A DNA stretch of 7,691 nucleotides from Solobacterium sp. (GCA_016280695.1 JAEEHG010000220.1:1-7691), one strand, 5' to 3'; counted from the stretch's first letter, positions 1-5,607 are shown. A program made the numbers and translations. Notes: generated by a model not told the origin, from the sequence alone.

Positions 1-2
1 CG

Positions 3-458
3 GCAGGGGCTGTCCTGACCGGCCTGAAATACCGCACGGAAGGGACGGCCATCGGCCCGGCCCTGAGCATCCGTCGCACGGATGAAGGCTATGAAGTCCG
101 CACCTCGGGCAGTGAACTGTACTGGCCGGAAATCGACGGGGAAGACTGGCAGGAACTGCAGGTAAACGAACCGGATTACGGCAGGACCAGTACGGTGATT
201 GTCCCGGCGGAGGAAATCGACCAGCTGGTAAAAGTCCTGCTGGAATATGATATCCTGGCCTGGGATGGCTTTGACGGACATGTCAGCGCGCCGGAAGGGG
301 TGCTGGACATGGATGATTCGTTTCGCTTTGCCATGGTCTTCTCCGACGGTACCACGGTTAAGGCAAGGGGTTATAATTCCTGGCCGCCGAACAGTACCGA
401 TATCACCCGGACGCTGTCCCGCTTCTTCCATGCCCACGAGGACTGGTCGGCATATTAG
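3..458 (+). CDS. Hypothetical protein, 5'-truncated, ends at in-frame amber codon
   Basis: The reading frame is open from the left edge of the window, so the true start lies outside; a GTG at 195 is only an internal codon because the frame continues upstream without a stop. The visible 151 residues are hydrophilic and rich in acidic and aromatic residues, with no membrane segment and no domain I recognise. Landmarks are a VPAEEIDQLVKVLLEYDI helix followed by WDGFDG, then a beta-rich FAMVFSDGTTVKARGYNSW segment and a helix ending FFHAHEDW. The frame stops at TAG (456-458), but the same frame stays open to 884, and that part repeats the same landmarks in weaker form. I therefore see this as the first domain of a two-domain protein interrupted by a nonsense codon, or as a complete C-terminus followed by a separate homologue. 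Function is unknown. Confidence 0.7.
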   Translation, partial: AGAVLTGLKYRTEGTAIGPALSIRRTDEGYEVRTSGSELYWPEIDGEDWQELQVNEPDYGRTSTVIVPAEEIDQLVKVLLEYDILAWDGFDGHVSAPEGVLDMDDSFRFAMVFSDGTTVKARGYNSWPPNSTDITRTLSRFFHAHEDWSAY

Positions 459-482
459 CCGAAGGAATTCCCGGATGCGGAA

Positions 483-884
483 GTGGACCTGATGGCAATC
501 GCGATCCCGCGGTACAGTTCGCCCCGGGGTGAATACTTCCGGCTGGAGCTGAATCCGATCAGGAAACAGTGGGTCTTCTCCTGTCAGGATCCCGAAGGTC
601 ATTTCCTGGAGAAGGGGATCAATATCAGCACCTACGATACAACTGACGAAGAACTGCCGGTCGGGCAGTATCTGGCCCTGCTGGAGAAGTACGGCTTCCC
701 GGCGCTGAACGGTGAGAACAGCAGTGACGGAGACGGTGAGCAGTCACTTGAAATCACCATCCATTTCGCCAACGGTCAGGAGTATTCACTGACGACAAAC
801 GATTATCCGGAGGGCTATGAGGAATTCCGGAAGGAATGCATCCCGATGATGTATGAAACATACCGGCATTTCGCCGGTGAATAG
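483..884 (+). CDS. Hypothetical protein, possible detached second domain of the upstream gene
   Basis: The open frame is the direct continuation of the upstream gene after its TAG at 456-458. Its start is doubtful: GTG at 483 or ATG at 492 are available, but the only Shine-Dalgarno-like sequences (AAGGA at 462-466, GGAAG at 479-483) are weak or badly spaced. The 130-residue product has no signal peptide or membrane segment. It repeats the pattern of the preceding protein: LPVGQYLALLEKYGFPALNG corresponds to its VPAEEIDQ...WDGFDG stretch, and LEITIHFANGQEYSL with the following helix corresponds to its FAMVFSDGTTVKA segment. No known family is recognised. It could be the C-terminal half of a nonsense-interrupted gene (pseudogene), the product of amber readthrough, or an independently reinitiated small protein. 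The coding look is convincing; the independent start is not. Confidence 0.55.
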   Translation: MDLMAIAIPRYSSPRGEYFRLELNPIRKQWVFSCQDPEGHFLEKGINISTYDTTDEELPVGQYLALLEKYGFPALNGENSSDGDGEQSLEITIHFANGQEYSLTTNDYPEGYEEFRKECIPMMYETYRHFAGE

Positions 885-886
885 TC

Positions 887-912
887 AAAAACAGCCCGCT
901 GATCAGCGGGCT
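887..912 (-). terminator. Intrinsic terminator of the first EamA gene
   Basis: Positions 893-912 are a perfect 20-bp palindrome (arms AGCCCGCT and AGCGGGCT around GATC). On the minus strand it is followed by TTTTT (887-891 on the plus strand), so it works best for the EamA gene reading leftwards. That gene's TGA (903-905) lies in the middle of the palindrome. On the plus strand only a short T run follows, so any termination of the upstream hypothetical gene would be weaker. Confidence 0.85.
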
Positions 913-1847
913 TTCATCTGCATGCGATGAGATCCGGGAAACCGTGCCAGCAGTTTTTCCGCCGGCAGCTGCGAGAGCACGGCTGCCAGGAAGATCAGGA
1001 CACAGCCACTCAGTTCCCGTACCGACAGAAGTTCATGCAGGAAGAGGAAGCCGGCCAGGGCCGAAAAGACCGACTCAAAGCACAGCAGTACGGATACCGC
1101 TGCCGGGTCCAGCACCTTCTGGCTTTCGATCTGCAGGTTATAGGCCAGTCCGGAAGCGAGCACCCCGGCATAAAGAACCGCGAGAATGACAGCCGGCTGA
1201 AGGGCAGTGAGCACAAAGGAACCTATGGAGACCGGCCGCTCGAACAGAATGACGGAGATAAGGCTCAATACGGCTGCGGTCAGAAACTGCAGGAAGGAAA
1301 CCCTAACGGAGCGGATGGAATCCCGGTAATGGTTCAGGGCGAGAATCTGCAGGGCCGAGGCCAGGGCACTCAGCAGGATCAAGATATCCGAAAAGGCAAA
1401 GCCGCTGCTGTCCGAAGAGCACAGCAGATACATGCCGGCCGCCGTGACGGCAACTGCCGCCCATGTTTTCGCGCTCTGTTTCCGGCCGGCAAGCACGCCC
1501 AGCACCGGCACGATGATGACGGTTGTCGAGACCAGGAAACCGGCCTTGCCGACGGGGGAACCCATGGCCATGCCCAGCTGCAGCAGGGTGGTCATGAAGA
1601 AGGTTATTGTTCCGGAAATGATGCCGGCGATAACGGAGTGATCCTTTTTGAGAACGGTATGATCCGGATAGATCTTCAGCATCAGTCCTGTTGAAACCGC
1701 CGCGGTCAGACACCGCAGAAGGTTAAAGGTCAGCGGCCCGGTCAGTTCATTGCCCCGGGACTGGAAAACAAACGATGTGCCCCAGATCATTGTGGCGGCC
1801 ACCAGCATGATGACGCCCCGCAGCTGCTTTGTCTCTTTTCTGTTCAT
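903..1847 (-). CDS. EamA/DMT-family permease (copy 1)
   Basis: This is a polytopic inner-membrane protein of about 314 residues with roughly ten hydrophobic segments, the length and layout usual for two-repeat EamA transporters of the drug/metabolite superfamily, which move small metabolites by secondary transport. Typical stretches are MIWGTSFVFQSRG in TM1, GPLTFNLLRC at the start of TM2, and LLCFESVFSALAGFLFLHE near TM9. The substrate cannot be inferred. I prefer the second ATG (1845-1847): the Shine-Dalgarno GGGAGG at 1855-1860 lies 7 nt from it but only 1 nt from the ATG at 1851-1853, which would add MN. The gene has its own promoter and a structured leader, and its last codons and TGA are built into the terminator stem. 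It is the last of three tandem paralogues and is closest to copy 2, with which it shares long identical runs such as YRDSIRSVRVSFLQF. Confidence 0.95.
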   Translation of the reverse strand: MNRKETKQLRGVIMLVAATMIWGTSFVFQSRGNELTGPLTFNLLRCLTAAVSTGLMLKIYPDHTVLKKDHSVIAGIISGTITFFMTTLLQLGMAMGSPVGKAGFLVSTTVIIVPVLGVLAGRKQSAKTWAAVAVTAAGMYLLCSSDSSGFAFSDILILLSALASALQILALNHYRDSIRSVRVSFLQFLTAAVLSLISVILFERPVSIGSFVLTALQPAVILAVLYAGVLASGLAYNLQIESQKVLDPAAVSVLLCFESVFSALAGFLFLHELLSVRELSGCVLIFLAAVLSQLPAEKLLARFPGSHRMQMKAR

Positions 1848-1854
1848 GTTCATA

Positions 1855-1860
1855 CCTCCC
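1855..1860 (-). promoter_or_regulatory. Shine-Dalgarno deciding the start of EamA copy 1
   Basis: GGGAGG on the minus strand is 1 nt from the first ATG (1851-1853) and 7 nt from the second in-frame ATG (1845-1847). Normal spacing favours the second. Confidence 0.6.
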
Positions 1861-1863
1861 TAG

Positions 1864-1952
1864 AAACAAAACAGGGTGTCGCTTTCTGCCTTGTAACATG
1901 GAGACCATGCCGTACCTGCGGTCAGAAAACCAACACCCTGTGCATCCGGTGA
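1864..1952 (-). promoter_or_regulatory. Structured 5' leader of EamA copy 1, candidate riboswitch or attenuator
   Basis: On the minus strand the leader forms three nested stems. The outer one is a perfect 9-bp pair (ACAGGGTGT at 1933-1941 with ACACCCTGT at 1871-1879). The middle one is TTTCTG/CAGAAA (1923-1928 with 1883-1888). The inner one is GCATGG/CCATGT around a 3-nt loop (1905-1910 with 1896-1901). The outer stem is followed directly by TTTTGTTT (1864-1871), like an intrinsic terminator. The block 1915-1952 matches 36 of 38 bases in the leader of copy 2 and includes the internal-loop sequence GACCGCAGG. CACC just upstream (1948-1951) could pair with GGGTG and so compete with the outer stem. 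It does not match any riboswitch consensus I recall. Pairing was done by eye. Confidence 0.6.
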
Positions 1953-1977
1953 TGCGATATTCACTTTTTACACCCGG

Positions 1978-2005
1978 ATTGTATCATGTTAAAACTTATT
2001 GTCAA
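1978..2005 (-). promoter_or_regulatory. Promoter of EamA copy 1
   Basis: On the minus strand, TTGACA (2000-2005) and TACAAT (1978-1983) are separated by 16 nt, and a TG one base before the -10 makes it an extended -10. The start of transcription would fall near 1971, giving a leader of about 120 nt. Confidence 0.8.
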
Positions 2006-2057
2006 CACACCAGAATTATAAAATTATTGTCTTTGCTGATATGACATGAGCCGGAAG

Positions 2058-2080
2058 AAAAAAGCCCGCATCAGCGGGCT
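2058..2080 (-). terminator. Intrinsic terminator of EamA copy 2
   Basis: On the minus strand a 7-bp stem, AGCCCGC/GCGGGCT (2063-2069 with 2074-2080) around a 4-nt loop, is followed by TTTTTT (2058-2063). The stop codon TGA of copy 2 (2071-2073) forms most of the loop, the same arrangement as at the end of copy 1. Confidence 0.9.
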
Positions 2081-3009
2081 CTTGCATGCAGATGATAGAC
2101 GGGCAGGTGATGGACCAGGTTCCTCACATGGACCTGGGAAAGCACCGCCGCCAGGAAGATCAGTACGCAGCCTTCCAGTTCCCGTACGGTCAGGATTTCG
2201 TGCAGGAAGAAGAAGCCGGCCAGTACCGTGAAGACAGACTCAAAGCACAGCAGCAGCGATACGGTTGCCGGTTCGAGTACTTTCTGGCTTTCAATCTGCA
2301 GTGTATAAGCCAGGCCGGATGACAGAATCCCGGCATACAGGACTGCCAGAATGATCTGCGGCCGCAGCGCCAGAGCGAACAGATAGGAAAGCGAAGCAGG
2401 ACGCTCAAACAGAATCACGGATACGATGCTCAGCAGGGCCGCCGTGGAGAACTGTAGGAAGGATACCCGGACCGAGCGGATTGAATCTCTGTAATGATCC
2501 AGAATCAGAATCTGGAAGGCATAGGTCAGGGCGCTCAGCAGAATCAGCAGGTCAGAGAAGGCGAAACCGGCATCACCGGAATAACAGAGCAGGAACATGC
2601 CAAACGCCGTAATGGCTGTCGAGATCCAGGTTTTCAGGCCCTGATGATGACCGGCCAGGGCATTGAGCACCGGCACGATGATGACCGTGGTCGATGACAG
2701 GAAACCGGCCTTGCCGACGGCGGAACCCATGGCCATGCCCAGCTGCAGCAGGGCTGAGGTCAGAAACGTCATCATACCGCAGAGAATACCGGCCGGTACG
2801 GACTGGTCTTTCTTCAGTACAGTATGATCCGGATGCATCCTCACCAACAGACCGGTGGAAGCGGAAGCGACCAGACACCGCAGGAGATTGAAGGTCAGCG
2901 GCCCGGCCAGCTTGCTGCCGCGGGACTGAAATACGAATGATATGCCCCAGATCATGGTCGCCGTTAGCATCATCCCGGCGGCTTTCATACGTCTCATTTC
3001 ACTTTTCAT
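2071..3009 (-). CDS. EamA/DMT-family permease (copy 2)
   Basis: A 312-residue, roughly ten-TM inner-membrane protein of the EamA branch of the drug/metabolite transporter superfamily, of normal family length. It carries the same landmarks as its neighbours: MIWGISFVFQSRG in TM1, GPLTFNLLRC, LLQLGMAMGSAVGKAGFL, and LLCFESVFTVLAGFFFLHE near the C-terminus. The start at 3009 is supported by GAGGA six bases upstream. It is most like copy 1 (roughly two thirds to three quarters identical by eye) and more distant from copy 3, which suggests that copies 1 and 2 come from the more recent duplication. It has its own promoter and a leader nearly identical in its core to that of copy 1, so the pair is probably co-regulated. 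Transport direction and substrate are unknown; export of an amino acid, drug or similar small molecule is the usual role of the family. Confidence 0.95.
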   Translation of the reverse strand: MKSEMRRMKAAGMMLTATMIWGISFVFQSRGSKLAGPLTFNLLRCLVASASTGLLVRMHPDHTVLKKDQSVPAGILCGMMTFLTSALLQLGMAMGSAVGKAGFLSSTTVIIVPVLNALAGHHQGLKTWISTAITAFGMFLLCYSGDAGFAFSDLLILLSALTYAFQILILDHYRDSIRSVRVSFLQFSTAALLSIVSVILFERPASLSYLFALALRPQIILAVLYAGILSSGLAYTLQIESQKVLEPATVSLLLCFESVFTVLAGFFFLHEILTVRELEGCVLIFLAAVLSQVHVRNLVHHLPVYHLHARAR

Positions 3010-3015
3010 TTTTTA

Positions 3016-3022
3016 TCCTCTT
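3016..3022 (-). promoter_or_regulatory. Shine-Dalgarno of EamA copy 2
   Basis: AGAGGA on the minus strand lies six bases before the ATG at 3007-3009 and follows the leader's T-rich tail directly. Confidence 0.7.
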
Positions 3023-3024
3023 CC

Positions 3025-3118
3025 AAACAAAACAGGGTGACTCTATGGTTTCTGCTTTATCGCATGGAACGCATGCCTAACCTGCGGTCAGAAACCCAGC
3101 ACCCTGTGCATCCGGTGA
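3025..3118 (-). promoter_or_regulatory. Structured 5' leader of EamA copy 2, same element as before copy 1
   Basis: The minus strand shows the same order of stems as the copy 1 leader. The outer stem is ACAGGGTG/CACCCTGT (3100-3107 with 3032-3039, 8 bp). The middle stem is GGTTTCTG/CAGAAACC (3047-3054 with 3089-3096, 8 bp perfect). The inner stem is GCATG/CATGC around a 5-nt loop (3062-3066 with 3072-3076). The tail TTTTGTTT (3025-3032) follows the outer stem. The 38-bp core 3081-3118 differs from the copy 1 leader at two positions, although the flanking leader sequence has diverged. Conservation of stems, internal-loop sequence and T-rich tail supports an RNA-level control element acting by termination. 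Confidence 0.6.
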
Positions 3119-3142
3119 CGCTGTATTCGTTTGTCCACGAGG

Positions 3143-3170
3143 ATTCTAGCACTTTAAAAGTGCTTGTCAA
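3143..3170 (-). promoter_or_regulatory. Promoter of EamA copy 2 with palindromic spacer
   Basis: On the minus strand, TTGACA (3165-3170) and TAGAAT (3143-3148) are 16 nt apart, the same spacing as at copy 1. The spacer is itself an inverted repeat: AGCACTTT and AAAGTGCT around one base (3148-3164), which could be a repressor operator. The spacer of the copy 1 promoter does not keep the perfect palindrome. The -35 starts only about 20 bp past the stop of copy 3, with no terminator between. Confidence 0.8.
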
Positions 3171-3190
3171 CAACAATTATTCATAAATAC

Positions 3191-4099
3191 TCAAGAGCTT
3201 CTTCCAGCCCGGAAAGAGAGCTGTGACAGCACGGCAGCCGCAAAGATCAGGCCGCATCCCAGCAGTTCCTGCGGGCTCAGTATTTCCTGCAGAAGGAGCC
3301 ATCCGGCCAGGGCCGCAAAGACCGATTCAAAGCACATCAATACGGAGATGACGGAGGGTTCCAGATACTTGTGACTCTGGATCTGCATGGTATAGCCGAC
3401 CCCCGAGGAAAGCACGCCGGCATAGAGCACCGCAATGATCACTGCCGGCTGAACCAGCATCGTGAAGGTAGCGGAAAGGGATACCGGTCTTTCATACAGG
3501 ATGACAGCTGCCAGACTCAAGGCGGCGGCGGTGACAAACTGCAGAAAAGCGACTTTCGGCGCATGGAAACTGCTGCGGAAATGGTCCAGTATAAGCACCT
3601 GCAGGGCGGAAGCCAGGGCGCTGAGCAGGATCAGCAGATCTGAGAGGGCGAAGGAGAAACTGCCGTGAAAGCACAGCAGATACATCCCGGCGGCCGTCAT
3701 GATGACCGCGAGCCAGGTGTTCCACGGTTCCCGGCGCCCCTGCAGAATGCCCAACAGCGGCACCATGATTACAGCCGTAGCCGAAAGAAAGCCGGCCTTG
3801 CCGACCGGGGTGCCAAAAGCCATGCCCAGCTGCAGCAGGGCTGTCATGGCAAACGTCGTGATGCCGCTGCAGATCCCGGCTGATACGGAAAGATCCGGGC
3901 CGTTCCTGTCGCTGCCAGGGGTGGTTTTCAGCAGGAAGAAGGCAGTCACGGAAGCGGTCAGGCACCGCAGCAGGTTGAAGGTCAGCGGGCCGGTCAGATC
4001 GTTGCCCCGCGACTGGAACACAAAAGATACACCCCAGATCAGGGTGGCACACAGCAGAAGTGCACTGCCTTTGATTTTCTGCAGTCCCGATGGTTTCAT
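3191..4099 (-). CDS. EamA/DMT-family permease (copy 3)
   Basis: A 302-residue, roughly ten-TM inner-membrane permease of the EamA family and the most diverged of the three paralogues. Shared landmarks include LIWGVSFVFQSRG in TM1, GPLTFNLLRC, LLQLGMAFGTPVGKAGFL and LMCFESVFAALAGWLLLQE. It lacks the longer C-terminal tail of copies 1 and 2. The ATG at 4097-4099 is the first possible start, since an in-frame TGA lies shortly upstream. No Shine-Dalgarno is visible; an extended -10 ends only 9 nt before the ATG, so the mRNA may be nearly leaderless. It has no copy of the structured leader found before copies 1 and 2 and no clear terminator after it, so readthrough into the copy 2 leader is possible. 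Its substrate is unknown. Confidence 0.93.
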   Translation of the reverse strand: MKPSGLQKIKGSALLLCATLIWGVSFVFQSRGNDLTGPLTFNLLRCLTASVTAFFLLKTTPGSDRNGPDLSVSAGICSGITTFAMTALLQLGMAFGTPVGKAGFLSATAVIMVPLLGILQGRREPWNTWLAVIMTAAGMYLLCFHGSFSFALSDLLILLSALASALQVLILDHFRSSFHAPKVAFLQFVTAAALSLAAVILYERPVSLSATFTMLVQPAVIIAVLYAGVLSSGVGYTMQIQSHKYLEPSVISVLMCFESVFAALAGWLLLQEILSPQELLGCGLIFAAAVLSQLSFRAGRSS

Positions 4100-4108
4100 C
4101 TGTGCAGA

Positions 4109-4117
4109 ATTGTATCA
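4109..4117 (-). promoter_or_regulatory. Extended -10 promoter of EamA copy 3
   Basis: TGATACAAT on the minus strand is an extended -10, identical to that of copy 1 including the preceding ACA. No good -35 is seen at 16-18 nt. The expected transcript would begin 3-4 nt before the ATG at 4099. Confidence 0.5.
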
Positions 4118-4276
4118 TGTCCTGAAATTCGTTTTTATAGTTTATCTGTACAATAAAAGATGAAAGACGTATCATTAGTACAGAAAGAAGAGGTCTGGCA
4201 TGACGAGCATCTTTAGAAACAAGAGGATCATCTCATCTGCCCGGCTGTCTGGACACTGATCTTTTCTGTCAACAGG

Positions 4277-4295
4277 AGCCGGGATACCGGTTTTT
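4277..4295 (+). terminator. Weak hairpin with T run ahead of the B3/B4 gene
   Basis: A 6-bp stem (AGCCGG at 4277-4282 with CCGGTT at 4287-4292, one G-U pair) with a 4-nt loop is followed by T-rich sequence (4291-4295). It lies in the 222-bp gap between divergent genes and could be a weak terminator or attenuator. Nothing clearly transcribed lies before it, and the stem is short. Confidence 0.3.
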
Positions 4296-4321
4296 ATTGT
4301 GCGGAAAGGACACATATAATC

Positions 4322-4984
4322 ATGAAATTTACAGTTCAGGACGAAGTAAAAGCCCTCGGTGTCAAGGTGGCCGGGGTCGAAATCAATGAGATCGACAATC
4401 ATGCAGTAACCGAAGAATACACTGCCTGGCGGCAGACAGCCGTACAGGAACTGCTGGCCTATTATACCGATTATGACTATAAGAATGATCCCGTCTTTGA
4501 GGGATTCTACCGGCTTCATGAGAAAGTCGGTGTCCCCAGACGGAAGAATATACCAGCCTGTGAGAACCTGGTCAGGCTGCTGCTGAAGAAACAGGAACTC
4601 TTTGCCATAAACAAGGCAGTTGATATATACAATATCCTCTCGATGCGCTCCAGGCTGGCCCTGGGGGCACATGATATTGACCGGTTTGCGGGCAATGTGA
4701 CTCTGAAACTGACAGACGGTACGGAGAATTTTGTGCCGCTGGGGGCGGATGGGCCAAAGCCGGTCAAGCCGGGTGAGTATTCCTATGTGGATGATGCCAA
4801 TGATGTCATCTGCCATCTGGAAATCCGGCAGGTGGAAAAGGATAAGGTGACGGAAGATTCAAAGAATATCTTTTATATCATACAGGGCAATGAAGCCACG
4901 CCTGAGGAATTGCTGCAGGATACGGCGGCAGAGCTGATCCGGCTGACGACCCGGTTCTGCGGCGGTGCGGGCAGACTGCTATAG
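4322..4984 (+). CDS. Solo B3/B4 domain protein (PheRS beta-like)
   Basis: The 220-residue cytoplasmic protein matches stand-alone B3/B4 domain proteins (COG3382), which resemble the B3/B4 region of the phenylalanyl-tRNA synthetase beta subunit. In the synthetase this region carries editing activity; for many solo proteins the role is not settled. The family signature is visible at residues 65-141: HEKVGVPRRKNIPACENLVR, then INKAVDIYNILSMRSRLALG, AHDID, and LTDGTENFVPLG, followed by the PVKPGEYSYVDD strand at about 147-158. Length is normal. The ATG at 4322 follows GGAAAGGA (4303-4310) at a slightly long spacing of 11 nt. The HTH gene starts 36 bp after its stop with no terminator between, so the two are probably cotranscribed. 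No membrane segment or signal peptide is present. Confidence 0.88.
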   Translation: MKFTVQDEVKALGVKVAGVEINEIDNHAVTEEYTAWRQTAVQELLAYYTDYDYKNDPVFEGFYRLHEKVGVPRRKNIPACENLVRLLLKKQELFAINKAVDIYNILSMRSRLALGAHDIDRFAGNVTLKLTDGTENFVPLGADGPKPVKPGEYSYVDDANDVICHLEIRQVEKDKVTEDSKNIFYIIQGNEATPEELLQDTAAELIRLTTRFCGGAGRLL

Positions 4985-5009
4985 AAAAAAAGTGATATGA
5001 TGATGCCGT

Positions 5010-5015
5010 AAGGAG
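5010..5015 (+). promoter_or_regulatory. Shine-Dalgarno of the HTH gene
   Basis: AAGGAG lies 5 nt before the ATG at 5021 and fixes that start. Confidence 0.75.
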
Positions 5016-5020
5016 ATACC

Positions 5021-5554
5021 ATGAAAGATAAAGAAAAACTGTACAGTGAACTGGATGCGTATCTGCTTGCGGCCTGGCATCCGCAGAAGGAAGCCAGCGG
5101 CTATCAGTGGAAATATTCTATTGCTTTGCCCGGAGCCCTGCACAGGCCGGATCACAGTTACCATGATGCGGTTGAATCAATTGTCCCGGCCGGGCTTGAT
5201 GAACGGCTGCGGCAGCCGCAGGAAACATTCCATGAGATGCTGTTCCGGCTGATGGATGAAACCGGCGAGAGCGATGCGGAGATCTATCACCGGGCCGGGA
5301 TTGATCGGCGCTATTTTGCCAAGATCCGCAGCGGCAGTATCCCGCGCAAAACCACGGTCATGGCCCTGTGTCTGGCCCTGAAGCTCGATACGGACCGGGC
5401 CAAAGACCTGATGAAGCTCGGCGGGTATGCCTTTTCCGATGCCAGCCGGCGGGATGTGATTGTGCTGTTCTGCCTGGAGCGGGAAATCTATGATCTCATG
5501 GAGGTCAACGAACTGCTGGATCACTACAGGGAAAAGCTGCTGACAGAAGCGTAA
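5021..5554 (+). CDS. XRE-like helix-turn-helix domain protein
   Basis: A 177-residue cytoplasmic protein. The N-terminal 60 residues are polar and of unknown fold (LDAYLLAAWHPQKEASGYQW is the most distinctive part). Residues 70-135 look like a Cro/C1-type helix-turn-helix: FHEMLFRLMDETGESDAEIYH, then the likely recognition helix RAGIDRRYFAKIRSG, followed by IPRKTTVMALCLALKL. The remainder is helical and acidic (REIYDLMEVNELL), a possible dimerisation region. A good AAGGAG supports the start. It follows the B3/B4 gene by 36 bp and is closed by a strong terminator, so it ends that transcript; the VWA gene begins 67 bp later. It could be a transcriptional regulator of its neighbours or a helix-turn-helix adaptor; the sequence alone does not separate these. 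Confidence 0.85.
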   Translation: MKDKEKLYSELDAYLLAAWHPQKEASGYQWKYSIALPGALHRPDHSYHDAVESIVPAGLDERLRQPQETFHEMLFRLMDETGESDAEIYHRAGIDRRYFAKIRSGSIPRKTTVMALCLALKLDTDRAKDLMKLGGYAFSDASRRDVIVLFCLEREIYDLMEVNELLDHYREKLLTEA

Positions 5555-5556
5555 AT

Positions 5557-5582
5557 GTCGCCTTCACGGCGACCTTTTCTTT
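5557..5582 (+). terminator. Intrinsic terminator after the HTH gene
   Basis: A 6-bp GC-rich stem, GTCGCC/GGCGAC (5557-5562 with 5568-5573) around TTCAC, is followed by CTTTTCTTTT. It starts 3 bp after the stop codon and separates the B3/B4-HTH unit from the VWA gene. Confidence 0.85.
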
Positions 5583-5607
5583 TCCCCGAATCGGTAAGAT
5601 ACAAGCG

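Noticed and set aside
927..1694. Long open frame on the plus strand opposite EamA copy 1 (255 codons)
   Set aside because: It is rich in Gln, Gly and Arg with no recognisable domain and no ribosome binding site, and it lies opposite a well-supported membrane protein gene whose third-position GC bias keeps the other strand open.
1915..1952. T-box leader, suggested by AGGGTG and ACCGC in the EamA leaders
   Set aside because: The two pieces are separated and not in the T-box order (AGGGTGGNACCGCG), and there is no specifier-loop stem or adequate length.
4160..4216. Eighteen-codon ORF (ATG at 4160, TAG at 4214-4216) in the gap upstream of the B3/B4 gene
   Set aside because: It has no Shine-Dalgarno, and its TACAAT-like upstream sequence has no -35 at a usable distance. 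Nothing distinguishes it from chance.
4315..4320. TATAAT just before the B3/B4 start codon
   Set aside because: It overlaps the gap between Shine-Dalgarno and ATG, has no matching -35, and would start transcription inside the gene.
4175..4816. Minus-strand open frame of 213 codons opposite the B3/B4 gene
   Set aside because: The plus-strand B3/B4 family match is clear; the minus frame lacks a Shine-Dalgarno and any known motif.
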